A stretch of DNA of 64,000 nucleotides from Telopea speciosissima (lineage: Eukaryota > Streptophyta > Magnoliopsida > Proteales > Proteaceae): positions 12,346,862 to 12,410,861 of the forward strand of contig NC_057918.1 in assembly GCF_018873765.1 (NCBI RefSeq). Reading direction: 5' to 3'. The notes beneath the pieces were generated by a model. The model worked only from the letters and a program-made list of their open reading frames with translations. It made no database searches and was not told the origin of the DNA. Shown here one piece after another: positions 45,640 through 58,799 of the stretch. The stretch's first letter is position 1, and every line of letters starts with the position of its first letter. The translations under genes were made by a program, and so were the position numbers.

Positions 45640-48600
45640 ATCCAAGTTTGTGATAGGATAAGAATCACATCGCATGGTCACATCAGTAGTGATGAGAGAA
45701 TTCTTTCCACGCCAATGATGAAGAAAACTTTGCCATTTCTTTTCAGCTTTCAATATTTGGCCCGTGCATAAGTAGGTTACGTCACATTTCTGTGAAACTT
45801 ATTTAAATTCAATGCCACAAAGATGAGGAATCTAATCGCAAAACTATTTAACATGTAATTGCTAAAAATATAGAAATTTATAATCTACACAAAAAAATAA
45901 TTGTGCCTTTAGTGTGGTGAACAAGGTTTAAAAACTAAGAATGTATATGAGATCTCCATAAAAATCTTATTTGAATAATCTATGAATTGATTGAAATCAT
46001 CTCAAAATCGGCTAGACTTGATCAGGAATCAAGAATTGAGGTTAATTGAAGATCAATATATATATATATATATCAATTTAGAGTCGAATAAGCCGATTCA
46101 ACCAATTCATATCCAAATTTTAAAACCATGGTGATTCATTTCAAATTTAATTATTAATTTTATTTATTTCAAACTAAATTCCTTTGATTTAAAATTTTTT
46201 ATAAAAAAAAATATATGAAAATATTTATTTACCAAATATAATAAAAAATTTAATAAATTATACTATCATGATTACAAAACTTGTGGTTCCACTTCTTTTA
46301 CTTGCAACCAAATGGAACCATGTGTTTTCTTTTTTATACCAGTCCATATAGCGATTAGTGAACATTTCACTTACATTTTTATTTTTTTTTTTGGGTGGCA
46401 AAAGACTGATCGAGGGGGAAAATTAACTAGCCCCAAGAGATAGCAAATGTGGAACAATATCCAACAATTCCCCTGAAAACAAAGAGACCCAAACACCCTT
46501 TTCCCTTAAATGGGTAATCAACCGCCCATTTAGAAATAGAGGTAAAGAAATATGAACATTCCTCTTACTATAAAATGAAATACAAGCATGGATTATTGAC
46601 TTATGGGTATAAGTTTTAGCCAATGTGGGATGTCATACCAATAGGTACGTGGAAGACGATTTCTATGTAGGAAAGTCGTTTGGTGTAGGAAAGAAAGAAT
46701 GTTATGTGTGGTCCATTAATCGGAATACAAGAAAACACGAGAAGGAATCCCCACACTGGCAACGTGGGATGTTTTACCCTTGACTTATTGATCCATTCTT
46801 ACCTTTCCCCTTCCCCCCCCCCCCCCCTCAACAATAAATCCTGATGGAAGTCAAATCTGAGGTGCTGTATCAAAATTTTTTTTCCTTTTATGCATTGACG
46901 GGCGCTCAATGATATCATAAGGAGAGGGCTATCTCTTAGGTACGTGGGACCCATCAAAATTTGGGCAGTTGAGAAGGGTGAATGCTCAAGTCTCTTCCCC
47001 ACAATGACGTGTGAGCTTATGAAAGCTGCATCCGCTTCTCTGACTTAGTAACTAGTTCGGAGTTCCTACTACTAACTTTCCTCTGTTACCTCAATTGCAG
47101 GCACTGACTTGGAATGCCAAAGAGAATTTTTAAAAATATTAAAATTTAAAGGATATAGAAGATGGATTTTGATGCAATAGAAAGATTGTTCTATTGTGAT
47201 CAAGTGGTCATAACTCATAGGTATGAGTCTTTGGAAACAATATTTTCGTGAAGTGGAGAGTAAGCCTGCATTCATTATGACCCTCTTCAAACTCCGTGAT
47301 AGTAGGAGCCTTTGTGAACTAAGCATGTCATTTTTTAGATTTAAGGGAATATTGATCAAGATTCCTACCAAAAAAAAAAAAAATTTGGAATATTGATCAA
47401 GACATTCATTGATTTATAATTGGACTAATCAGGCTATGAACGATCGATTATTGATCAATCATAATGTTTGATCTATCTTGATCGGACGACTATCAGACTA
47501 CTTACTACATTGCATTGGTGAATGTCCAATTATTAGTCAGTCAGTCAGTCAGTCAGTCAGTCAGCTGCTCATGCAGTGACAATTTGACTATTTTACCCTG
47601 TGTTTAGAACACTCGATTTGGGTTTGAGTCCGACACGTTTAATGATCGATTGGACTGACTGAACTGATCTTAGGTTTTAAATTGATTGATTCAAGATGGA
47701 CCTAGTCATGCGGGCCCCCCAACTTTCGACACTCCCTTAAGTCATGAGTGACAATGGATCGATTATTATTGCTGCCCGCCCATCTTTAACGGCAAACGGG
47801 ATTACTTTTTGTTGTTTGGAATATTGGGACAGTAGCCCACACTCCAAAGTGGGGCAGGTGCAGGTTGGGCGATTGGCGAGGGAAGCGTGGTAAAACTATG
47901 CAGGCGTTGGGCATATTGGAAAATGGAAATGGAATTATGGCAACGGGATGGTGTCCCACTTTCAATTTCCCGGCGCTAATCGACACGCACTTCGTGTTCT
48001 GCTGACGCCAACAGAGGCCGCCAACGACCGTGACCAGAAAAAGCGGCTCCATCCTCTTTGTCATTAATGTCGTCCTCGGACCTCACTCCCTTCCTTCCCC
48101 CACGCGCAAATAACGCCGCGTGTATATACCCCGGGTACCACACCCTCACTGCCAACCGGATTCTTTTTTTTTGTAATATATTTTTTTAATAAAGACCTAT
48201 TATAATGGGAACAGACGGAAGATACGAATCAGGAGGCATTGTCTTGTCGTGTGGTCCTCAGCAACATTGGAAAAGATCTGTTAAGATATCCATCCAACAA
48301 GAGTAGTAGGGTGGTCATTTTGTATCCTTTTTTTTTTAATAGAATTTTCTTTTATGATCATCAAAACGTAAAATTAAAATAATAGTGAATGAAATGGAAT
48401 GGGAAGGATTGATTGTCTCTTAAGATTCTAGTTAAATTTCAATTTTCAAGTAATCAAATATATTAGCAATGGAATCATCCTCTCTCTTGGCCAAATATCA
48501 GTTGAAACTCAGAATGATATACTAATCAATGGATCCAATCGATTCAATTCTTCTAAAACCAATAATTTGGATTCTGACACCTTGAATCATTGACTCAATT

Positions 48601-50950
48601 TCCACATCAAAGAGTACTCCTCTTCATCTTTATGTCAGATTTTAATTCTTTTTTTTCTTTATCTTTTATTAAAATGGAAAAAGTTGGGTTTGGTAATTGT
48701 AACTATCCACGTTCGGATAATGATCCGGTGCTGTTGTTTACAGCCACCATATATATCTCTCACTCTCTCTACCGAAAGGTGGCAAACACTTCATCACAAA
48801 CACTTTCGTATGTTTTCTTGGTCTTAGATTCGTAAAGGAGATACATTAATTAAGCACATGTTCAAATTATACAGAATATTTCAAACTTGCTTTTGAGCTG
48901 TTTATTTTTTTCATATCCTCAAAAGCATTCATAGGGACTGACTGACTGACTGACTCAGAGGATTCAAATCCCAATTCCTTGACGTCCTTATTCCCCTTGT
49001 AAATTATGTTGTTTTAGGGTGTAGCTACCTAGATTTATTATATTGCTTGATGATGTAATGGTCTAAATTCTCTCAAGATCAGTGAAATACCCTTAAGAAA
49101 AAATTTTATTTTTATTTTTTAGGTAAATACCCATAAAGTGTTGTAGGTCGTATACTATCCTCTAGCAACTTTATTAGCAATATGAAATAAACTAACATCA
49201 CAGTTAATTTTATTTTTTTTTTTAAAAAAAACCATAAAGTTCAGTAATGAATTAGGGTGTTTATCATTATTTGTTCCTGCAGCTTTAACCCCCCCCCCTC
49301 TCAGAGAGGCTATTTCTCGAATTGAACCAATGACCACTAGGTCATAATGGAGCAACAGTATTTTTGTGATCAGGCCCACATTTTAAACGTTAATAACACA
49401 ATACAACTTGATTAATATATTTCCATTTTAGATAACTATGGAGAAATATTACTTATATGTAGAGGTATCAATTGATCAGTTCGGACTGATTTCTGTGTGA
49501 GAATGAGTGAGTCCAAAACATCATCCAATAAGTGTGCATCATGTTCAGATCGTTTTGGTTTGGGTTTGGTTTGATTTCTATTTCTTATTGGTTTCGTATC
49601 TCTTTACCATGTAAATATATTCAAAAATATGAAAAACAAATATGTGCTTTTTTTAAATAAATTTAGGGTTGTTATCGTTCATAACGGTTTCGATCTAGCT
49701 AATTTGTTTTCGATGTCACAAAGCCCTAATCCAAAACATGATCTAATAAGCTCATATTGATTAATTTGGTCATTAATGGTGGTTTATCCGATAGAATTAA
49801 ATATGTGAAAGAAAAAAAATCTCAATCTTAGCATTACCCAAATATAGCTAGCTAGGTTGCTGCCCAAAGTTGAGGTGAGATGGAATATATAAAATTTTAT
49901 TGAACCCATATGGAGTATGGACTAGGGGTACGTACTTAAACAGCTCCAATAGATTTGTAGTGTTTAATTAATTTATAGCCACGTCACATACCATAATTAA
50001 ACCCCATTCTTAACAATAATTAATTAGGCAAATACATCTAACTTTCAAGGCTTTGCCCCCACATAATTTTTCTTTTCAAAAGCATAATCTTTTAATAGAC
50101 CTTATAGACCATAACCTATATATTCATTAATTAAAGGAAAGTAAACAAAGAATGGATACTAGTTGATTACCACATCTCCATTATTTAACCTTATGGGGGT
50201 GGGGGGAGGGGTAATATACCTTGTGCTTATTCCATCTTAATAATTAAGCAAAGAAAGCATCTTACTTTATTAATTTCTAGAAAATATATATTAAAGACAA
50301 CAAGTCTCCTAATTAAGCTTCAGGTTATGGAATTATATATATGGAAGGTGGAGTACTCATTATATATAAATATTCCTAATCCAGTAAGAAAGCTAGATAT
50401 TTTATTTCTTTTAAGCTCATGGAAATGGGAACTTAATTACTGGGGTCAGTGAAAGAGATTCATCTATCTTATCCTTTCTATTCCATCTTATTATAAGACG
50501 ACATAAGAGATAGATATTAAATAAGTGAGATTTCGCAGAAAATTTTACTATTTTGGTAGAAATATGACAAGGACATGAGAAAGGGTCATGATTCATTATC
50601 AAATATCTAATCTTCTTCTTCTTCTTGATAAATATCTGAAAATAAAAACTAAGAAAGGAGAAACAATAGTCGGTAAGGAGGTAGTGTGGTTGCATGGGCA
50701 GACTATAATTTGAAATTAGGGCAATTACAAGTGTCATCTCTGAACTAATTCTTTCCAAATATGGATAATTTGACAATGGCTGCTTTCAGCTAGTAGGAAC
50801 CAATTTTATTTTAGTAGTTGATGATTTCTTCCTTTCTACCTCTTCTCTGATTTTATTTAATGTCTTTTTCTGTTTTTTGGAAAGAATGAGAGCTGAGGAC
50901 AGTTGAAATGTGCACACCAAACTTTTTAATTGATACCATGAGATTGGCTT
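45640..50950. other. Long non-coding stretch
   Basis: No gene is recognisable on either strand over more than 5 kb. It holds AT-rich tracts, a (TCAG)n microsatellite at about 47534-47563 with a related (GACT)n run near 48938-48955, and a C-run near 46807. A T-run at 46380-46392 is followed by sequence that may be the 3' tail of a minus-strand LINE. The frames at 47786-48064 and 46423-46623 have no family resemblance. Confidence 0.5.
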
Positions 50951-51124
50951 TTGGATCCAGATCCTCTATGGTGTGCTGCCTGTAGTGGTCTGAGCGGTGC
51001 AGACTGAGTCGTGCGTGCAAAGACCGCCTTATCCCTGCCCAAACGCCTTGCCCGAGAGGGGTAAGGCAGTCATTGCGCGTACGACCCAGTCTGCGCCGCA
51101 CAGGTCGCTACTGACAGTTGCGCC
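50951..51124. repeat. GC-rich foldback element (A group)
   Basis: Starts TTGGATCCAGATCCTCTATG. The arms GCAGACTGAGTCGTGCGTGC and GCGCGTACGACCCAGTCTGC face each other across the core ACCGCCTTATCCCTGCCC. Start and core are shared with the element at 60578-60768. The distal end is less well kept and no target duplication is evident. Confidence 0.65.
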
Positions 51125-51185
51125 GTAGACAATCTGAATTGTTGGTTTCTATTGCATCATCATCATCTACTGTGAGATCAGCTTC

Positions 51186-51228
<43 letters not shown>

Positions 51229-51320
51229 TGACTCTTAATTCTACTATTAGGAGGTAAGTCACCCATTTCAAACATAATTCCATCCTTGATTATGGATTTA
51301 ATTCTTACAAAATATTTAAT
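51125..51320. other. Short gap with (CT)n microsatellite
   Basis: A pure CT run of about 36 bases lies at 51188-51224. Nothing else is seen. Confidence 0.6.
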
Positions 51321-51334
51321 TTTGGTGCCATCAT

Positions 51335-53715
51335 TTTTATTTTTTTTTGGGTAGAAAGAGTAGATGATATTATTTATCGTGTAGAATACACAGGTTGTGA
51401 AGTAGAAACAAACTCTACAAACCATGGATCGGAATTAGGTCAAACTGTCGAACACGTTACCGACAGGGCCCTCCTTGCCAGGGAGTCAGTAAAACTATTT
51501 ATCTCCCTTGGAACATAAGCAAAAGAACAAGATACAAAAGATGAAGATAATAAAAGAATATCTTCCAGAATAGGTAACACCTCCTCCATCGTAATCGGTC
51601 TGCCACGATGTTGTAGAAAATTGACAACACCCATATGATCAGATTCCACCAAAAAACTAGTATAACCTGTTGTAACACCATCCAGTAATATTGCGTTCGG
51701 ATTGCCAAAGCTTCACCCACCATGATATTATTAAACATGGTGGAACGAAACCTCGAATTGGCAAACCCGGATGATTCCGAAAAACATTACCCAAACCACT
51801 TTTGCCTTTGAACCGATTAAACTTGCATCACAATTAACTTTAATCTTCCCAACCGATGGAACAACCCAAACATGATCGGACACCATGAGGTATTGAAGTT
51901 GCAGCCCTTTGATCAGATTTAGAAGCATTTTGAAAATCTTCAAAATCACGAGTTGCAGAGCAAATAACCTCTTCTGGTGTACATCTTCGTCGTCCAAAAA
52001 CCATGTCACATCTAGCCAACCATATATGCCAAAGATAGAATGAAGCAAGGGTACCGATGCAAAATCAAGTATTGCACAGATTAATGATACCTCCTACTTT
52101 GATTTAACAACCGGGTGGAGCAAGAGGACAAAAAACTTAGAAATAGAGGACTTTGGGAAGTGCCTCATCCATGGCTTAATGTTTTTAAACCAAAATCACA
52201 AATAAAACCATTTAGAGACTTTCTGCTCAAAACCATCTCTGCCATTCCCCCTAATGGACCAATGCTAATCTACTCAATTCTTAGACACTAGTAAGAATTA
52301 AACCCATAAATGCTTATAGCTTTAAACGATATACAAATGCTTTAAACCTAGAAAAAATTAAGCTGTACAAATACTTATATCTTTAAACATATACAAAGCT
52401 TTAAACCCCAAAAAAAAAAAAAAAAAAAACAAAAACGTAAAATGGAAACATTGCACTCAACCTTAAATAGAGAGAGAGAGAGAGAAAGAGACAAACCTTG
52501 CGAGAGAACTGTTGCCACCGTAGGCAACCTCGCCGAGGGGGAGGGTGAGAGAAGGGAGTGGGAAGGTTGCAGAGATGGGGAGGCGATAGTAGAGAAGGGG
52601 TTGCGGCTAGGGAATCAAAGAGGTGTGAGTCCGATTGGGGGTTTATGAGAGGTGTGAGCCCGATTGGAGGTTAGGGTTTCACGATGAGAGAGGCTTTTGA
52701 AACACTCGAAATTGTTGGTGGCGGGTTTGAGATCGGAAAATGTAAAACTCATCGGAAAAGGAGGTACTCAGAAGTAATGACAGCAGGCTAGAAATCAACA
52801 GAGGGAGGCCTTCCACTTCGATTTCGTGATGACGGTGAGGAATAGAACTCCGAGGAGCTAGCGCTTGACCGCTGATCTCTTCTCCGTCGTGCGAGAATGG
52901 GGTAGAGATGGTTGGCTAGAGAGAGATGTTTCACGAGGGAATGGGATAGAAGAAAGCGGGAAGTCTGGAAACTCAGGAGCCCGCTACAAATTTAAGGCAA
53001 TTGGGCTACGGTATCTTTAGTCTATCGTTAAACATATCTATTTTGGCGACGGTAAGACTTATCTGTCGTTATACATGTGTAATCCATGACGAACTTTACA
53101 ATACCGTCATTATAAATATATTTTTCACGACGAAAAACTATACACCGTCGCCCAATTTGAGTTTCTATGAGATAATTTAGAACCGTCGAGGAAAATAATA
53201 TTTTGCTACGATATTTGGCTACGGACCATGTTTCTAACGTCGGAAAAATACAATTCCACAGGGGAAAATACACACCGTTGCCAGTTAGAGTTTCCACGAT
53301 GGATAGTTAGAAACCGTCGCGGAAAATAATATTCTCACGCTACTATACTAACGTCGTAGAAAATGATATTTGGTTACGGACCATATTTCTTACCGTCAGA
53401 AAAAATAGGATTTCTTGTAGTGTATAATGAAGAATGATTTCCACATTCGAATAAAAGAAGAAAGATGATCAACGTCCAAGGCTGAAAATGAGAAACCAAA
53501 ACTGCTACCAAACCATACCGCTTTCGCAAAATCGCAATTGAGAAGAGTATTAGTAATAGACTCAAAATGGCCACATAGACAACAACATGGATCAATTGCA
53601 AATTTGCGGTGATGAAGAGCCTCTCCAACAACAAGACCAGAGTTACAACTTCGCCACATAAACCTCTGAATTTTAGGTAGAGACTTGCACTTCCATACAA
53701 ACTGCCAAACATCAC
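51335..53715 (-). mobile_element. 5'-truncated LINE interrupted by a CACTA element
   Basis: The 14-bp direct repeat TTTGGTGCCATCAT stands at both edges (51321-51334 and 53716-53729). On the minus strand the 5' side (53715-53423) encodes the zinc-binding module (FMWRSCNSGLVVGEALHHRK, CCLCGHFESITNTLLNCDF). The 3' side (about 52070-51437) encodes linker and RNase H (WHIWLARCDMVFGRR, VNCDASLIG, GEALAIR, VESDHMGVVNFL, FTDSLARRAL). A T-run after the left repeat is the LINE's poly-A tail. Frames are shifted in several places. The middle is foreign: it ends in a CACTA terminus at 53422. The LINE proper is about 1.0-1.2 kb. Confidence 0.88.
52287..53422. mobile_element. CACTA (En/Spm) element remnant inside the LINE
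   Basis: The right edge, read on the other strand, begins CACTACAAGAAATCC, the classic plant CACTA terminus. The adjoining ~430 bp are full of short subterminal repeats in both orientations (ACCGTCG, CTACGG, AACGTCG), as expected for En/Spm transposase binding. The left edge is uncertain: CACTAGTAAGAA at 52287 is a candidate, but flanking 3-bp repeats do not match and the LINE resumes only near 52070. No transposase is seen, so the copy is non-autonomous or deleted. Confidence 0.72.
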
Positions 53716-53729
53716 TTTGGTGCCATCAT

Positions 53730-56700
53730 GATGAAGTAATTAATTGAACAACAACTTTCTTTCGTAACATAGGCTGACAAGAAACCAAAATGCATGGGTG
53801 GGATTTTTTTTCACACCAAATCATTTTCGTAAGTGATGTGGGATCAGCCCCCACACAACTGATCGATTTGGGATCATAACATACCCCCATGTTTGTTGAG
53901 TATGTCTTGTATTTCAAGGATTCAAGTGCGATGCAGATCCGATCTGATCCAACCTGATCCGATATATTTTATGGTGCGATCTAGGGTTAGACGAAATAAT
54001 TTGTATCTTCGTTTTGCTTAGTGAAAAGTTTGTCGTTGCTCTATTTGGCCATCTTGTGCGATTGTGTTATAACAATGTTTTCAAATCGATGTCCACGACA
54101 ATCTACTCTGAATTAGATAGTTCTTTCTAAGGGACTCCACTCTGCTCCGGGTTTTTTGTCTAGCAGTAGTTAGCTCAAAGATCGGTTGTACTGATACCAT
54201 TAAAATGAACCTTAGGAGAACTCAACCCTATAAAGTGACTTACAAGGTGAGAGAACCTCAAGACCATATCAATCTACACCAAATCACTTTCATAATCGAT
54301 GTGAGATCCACCCCATATGACTGATATGAGATCATAACAGATTCCGCATAGCTACATTCTACAAACTAAAGAAATAGTGTTTCTCAAATATGATAATAGA
54401 GTAATTAAAGAAATAGTCTTTCTCAAATAATGATAAGATAGCTATAGGAGAATGCTTTTGGCATTTCTAATTAATTGCATTTACAAGGGACATTAAATTT
54501 CACTTATATAGTTATATAAATGTATGAAGATTTATGTATTGGTTAGTAGGTCGTATCTATTCAAATCCATTTCAAGGGGATTAATGGTTTATTGCATTAA
54601 CTGAAGTAGCCCATGACAGATAACGAATGAGAGAGGCCATGACCCCATGATTCTAAATGACTTGGCAAGTCAAGTCAACCTAGAACTTAAGTCCAATCAA
54701 TTCAGTTAATTGAATCTTACACAAAAGTAAGGTACAGAGTTGATAGGTCTTCTGTGCCTGGGTCCAATTATATAGGAACACCAGTAAATCCAAAGAGGTT
54801 AAATTATTACTATTTGCCAGTCCAGTCACCAGTGGGGCACTATTTGCAAGGCCAAGGAGAGGAGAGGGGAGGAAAGGAAATGAAGTGAGAAACCAAAACA
54901 TGAAATAATTGTGGTCCACAGTTTCTGCTTAATTTACTCATAAATGGTGAAATCTATGGTAAGAAGGATATGAAGAGTTGAATCTAAAGCCCCAATCCAT
55001 GATTTTAGTATAGGGTATAGCATCGGTATCGATCATCGTTGATACTGATACAATATCAATACGATCGAATTGATCGTATCAGATCCAAATTAGAAGAAAA
55101 GAAAAGTCCCTTTTATCGATAGCACCAATTGATATTGGTGACGGATACCAATATGAATCGGCCGATATAGATCTAAATGTTTTCCATTTGTTGTGTCTCT
55201 AGAGTCAGACCTAGCATGGTTGTAGGGATTGGTATCTGAACGGCCGTATTGGCAGATCCATACTTGAATGATACGGATCAAATGATATGGTATGGATTGG
55301 GGAAGAGTTTTTATCCTGTATTGGCCCAATACGATATATACATAAAGATATTGGTATTGGCAATGACGGATACCATCACCAATACATGACGTAGATCCCA
55401 TGTAATTGTCAGCTAAAAACGTTAGGACCCAAATGTGTTCTGGGCACTACAGGCCCATTGAAAACCAGACTGGGCCTGAATCTAGAGAGATGTGCACATC
55501 TATCTTATGTAAGGGAAACTGCCTTCTTAATTCCTAGCAGGGAAAAAAATTCCTTCTTATTTCCTTTAATTTAATTCTATGGGCCTAGATTAAAAAACCA
55601 CCTTCTTAATTCGTTTGTTCTTTTTTATGGGTCAAGATTCTCTTTACCCATGGTGAAGAGAGATTCTCCTCACCATAGGGATTTGGACTTTTTGATTACC
55701 ATAGGAAAGGGTATTTTAAATTCTGTGTACAATAGAGTGTGGGAATTAATGATAACAAAAGAGTCAATCAAGGTCCAAGATAAAAATTAATTGACGATAC
55801 AAATTGTTAAATTAATCCACTTGGTTACCTCTCTGACATGCATGAAATGCCATCTGTTTCAATTTTTTTAATCGGATCAAAGGTTTTAGTAAACGGGAAA
55901 CAGATCAGTATCGGTCTCACCCAATACGATCCAATACCGATCCTGATTAACCTGAGTAGGGTCAGATTGGACGGAATTGCCCATGTTTTTTAATTAAAAA
56001 AAAATGGTTTTTATTATCTTTCTACCCTTGGATCATATCAATGGAGTAGCAATGTAGCATGGATCGGCCAAGAATCAGGATCAGTATCCAAACGATTTTG
56101 CTACTAATGAGTAGGATAGAATTTTGCTCATACGGTAGTAAGTCATCCAGAGCAATATTTCTCTCTTTTTTCATTTTTTCAGTAAACAAGACTATTGTTT
56201 AAGGATAGTTAATTATCCATGTAAGGATGGAAGGTAATGTTCTCAAAAATCACAAGATAAATCTAAGTTATCTATTTTTTACATTTTTGTAACCTAAATT
56301 AAACATTTGTTGCCATTCAAAGTTGGGAACTGAAAGTGCATACTACAGGGTAATATCTAGAGTATTAGTACACATGTATGGACATACACGATATGTGTGT
56401 TAATTCAAAAGGGGATTTTTTATGAAATTAAACTCTAAAATTTGACACATGGCTAATCTAAACCATATCACCTATATCAAACGGTTGAAATGGACATTAT
56501 CTATCCACGTGCTAGAATAGATGTTTTTGTAACATTTGATTAAAAAAATAGACACTTTATGATAATAATAATTCGTCATCCTTTAAACTAGTTATCAAAG
56601 AATCGGTGAATCACCCCAAAAAAATAATGGAAACTACTAGTCCCACAAAAGATCCCGCAACTGGAAAGCAAAAGCAACAAGACAATGACTGATATACTTA

Positions 56701-57430
56701 ATGAAAAAATAACCCTTTATAAATATATATATATATATATATACACTCTAGTATTCTCTTCAAACACGCAAAAAAAGAGTACCTTCAAACCTTCTAATGG
56801 TAATGAGCATAGACCTTGCATGTTTTAACATAGAGTGATAAAGATGGTTTATTTGCACAAATTAATTCTAGCATTCTTTCAATTTCTCTTTCCTTTAATA
56901 TTGAAGAGCTGATCAGGTTCATTTTTATTGCAGAAAGTTCTCCAGTTTATATAGCACTTTTTGAATTTATCCTTTCTACTATGGAAGAGCTTAAAAAATG
57001 TTCGTTCTTCTTGTATTTGTCATCTTTGTCCACAGTCAACACCAACCAAACAATGTCCAATATAATAATTTCAATTCGTTCACTTAATTATAAGTAAAAC
57101 TTTTTGTGTTTGATATATATTCTAGGTCGATTTCACATTATCTCGCAATGTGTCCTCTCCAAGTCTCTTTCTCTCTCCATGCATGCTATTTTTCTTTTTT
57201 GTTTAATTAATTACTATCATTAGAGAATAGATCTTAATTTTCAGTTAACATAGAAATAAATATCCAATTATCTATAGTCTTTTTCTTTATTTTTTTTTTT
57301 TTTTTGGTTAGAAGGGTGGGGGGGGGGGGGTTTAAACTATATATAGTCTGGTTTGAATGGATTAATTTGGATTCTTTTGTATGTGGTAGTAAATGGTGCA
57401 ATATTACTTCATGCTGATGTTGTAGTGATG
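53730..57430. other. Non-coding stretch with degenerate repeats
   Basis: No gene is recognisable. Runs of GATAC, TATCGG, CCAATACGATC and GATCCGATC words cover about 53930-53990, 55010-55400 and 55890-56090. An (AT)n run lies near 56718 and a G-run near 57317. A single arm of the GTTTGRTATG foldback family lies near 57105. The open frames are short. Confidence 0.45.
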
Positions 57431-57439
57431 TAATTAGTA

Positions 57440-57539
57440 CATGCGAGAAAGAACGCTACCGTGCGCTTTGACATAGGCACTTGGAAATGATCGTCTTACC
57501 CTTATGTAAAGGCGCACGACCTGGTAGCGTTCTGTTCCC
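57440..57539. repeat. Small foldback element (B group) with 7-bp direct repeats
   Basis: AGAAAGAACGCTACCGTGCGC on the left faces GCGCACGACCTGGTAGCGTTCT on the right around a short centre. ATTAGTA flanks both sides (57433-57439 and 57540-57546). It shares GAACGCTxC with the element at 32351-32480. It lies about 200 bases beyond the 3' end of the NAP-type gene. Confidence 0.65.
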
Positions 57540-57741
57540 ATTAGTAAATAGTTAAATAATACTGCATGTAGAGTTTTAATTTCAATATAATGATGCTAAA
57601 TCCATATATATCCAGCTCTTCCATATAATTTGTTTTCACATGACTTGTCAATGTAAAATAATTTTTTATGAATCTTCAACCAAACAAGGTCATCATCATC
57701 ACCACCTACAAATCTAACGAAACTATACTAATAATCCCCCA

Positions 57742-58766
57742 TTATTGACTCTTCTTATAATTACTGAAATCTTCAAAGAATGGGTTCACATGTATAGGTT
57801 GCTGATTGATATTGAAGAGTGTATTCTGGTTATTTCCACCATTGTTTCCAGTCGTTTGGAACTCGGCGATTGAACCCAGCTGTGAATTCTCACTTAACAG
57901 CTGAGAGAGAGAGAAATAGTCCACATCCATTAAATGAGTAATCGAAAACGTCCTTGGAAGTACTACAGATGCTGTTTCTTCTCCATTAGCAACGGATGAG
58001 TTGATTTGTGTTGTGTTATTGATTATTTGATCATCTTCTTCTTTCTCCACAACTGATGAACTGCTCAAATGCCTCTTCTTATAGATTCTGCAGAGAACCC
58101 AGTCATCCAACTGTGTCCATAAACAGAGAGATATTCATCAGATCAACAAAAATGGATAAAAAGCTGGTTGAGGCAAACCAACAAACACAATATGATCAAT
58201 ATTTATTACCCTCATGGACCCAACCAGTTTGTTAGCTGGTCTCCTGTTTGAATCACCCAACCTGTACTCATGCATAATCCAATCAGTCTTCACACCTTTA
58301 GGTGGGCGACCTATGTAGAAAACCAGAGCTTTCTTCACACCAACATACTGAGATCCACTGTGAATGGCCTTATCAGTGCCTGTAGCCTTCCAATAACCAG
58401 AACCTGTAGCCCGATTGGGGCGAATCCCATTCGGATACTTACGGTCTCTTGGGCTAAAGAAATACCATTCTTTCTCCCCAAAATCTGCCTTCTCTGTACA
58501 AACACAACAAAACAATAATAAATTAGGAAGTGATTAAGCATGGCATATAATTAACTTGAATTGATTGATAAAACTCAGAAACTAAACTAACCAGGTAACT
58601 CCCATGGATCAAATTTATAAATCTCGATTTCTGGTATAATATCTGATACAGGACATGGCCTTGACATTGTTTGATTTCTCAGGTAATACATGATGAGTTC
58701 CTCATCAGTTGGATGAAACCTAAACCCAGGTGGAAGATCTGACTTATTCTTCCCAGCTTTATCCAT
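57742..58766 (-). CDS. NAP: NAC domain transcription factor, NAP (NAC029) type
   Basis: A nuclear transcription factor of the branch that in Arabidopsis promotes leaf senescence. Three exons on the minus strand: 58766-58592, 58493-58210 and 58110-57742, with GT-AG borders, giving 275 residues. The NAC domain runs from about residue 11 to 166: [58 protein letters not shown] with [31 protein letters not shown] with WIMHEYRL, and [12 protein letters not shown]. The C-terminal [19 protein letters not shown] is the NAP-branch motif. The ATG at 58766 was chosen. Six codons upstream stay open but start with TTG. A TA-repeat lies just before the leader. The gene is intact. Assignment to NAP versus its close paralogues is by motif memory. 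Confidence 0.93.
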
Positions 58767-58799
58767 TTGACATGAAACAACCAAAAAAAATATATATAT

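Noticed and set aside
47534-47563. Regularly spaced short repeat as a CRISPR-like array
   Set aside because: It is a plain TCAG microsatellite without spacers, in plant nuclear DNA.
47786-48064. 92-residue minus-strand frame
   Set aside because: No recognisable domain, no promoter or splice context, and composition like the surrounding non-coding DNA.
58767-58784. Upstream start of the NAP-type protein (six extra codons)
   Set aside because: The first codon is TTG; the ATG at 58766 gives the normal NAP N-terminus.
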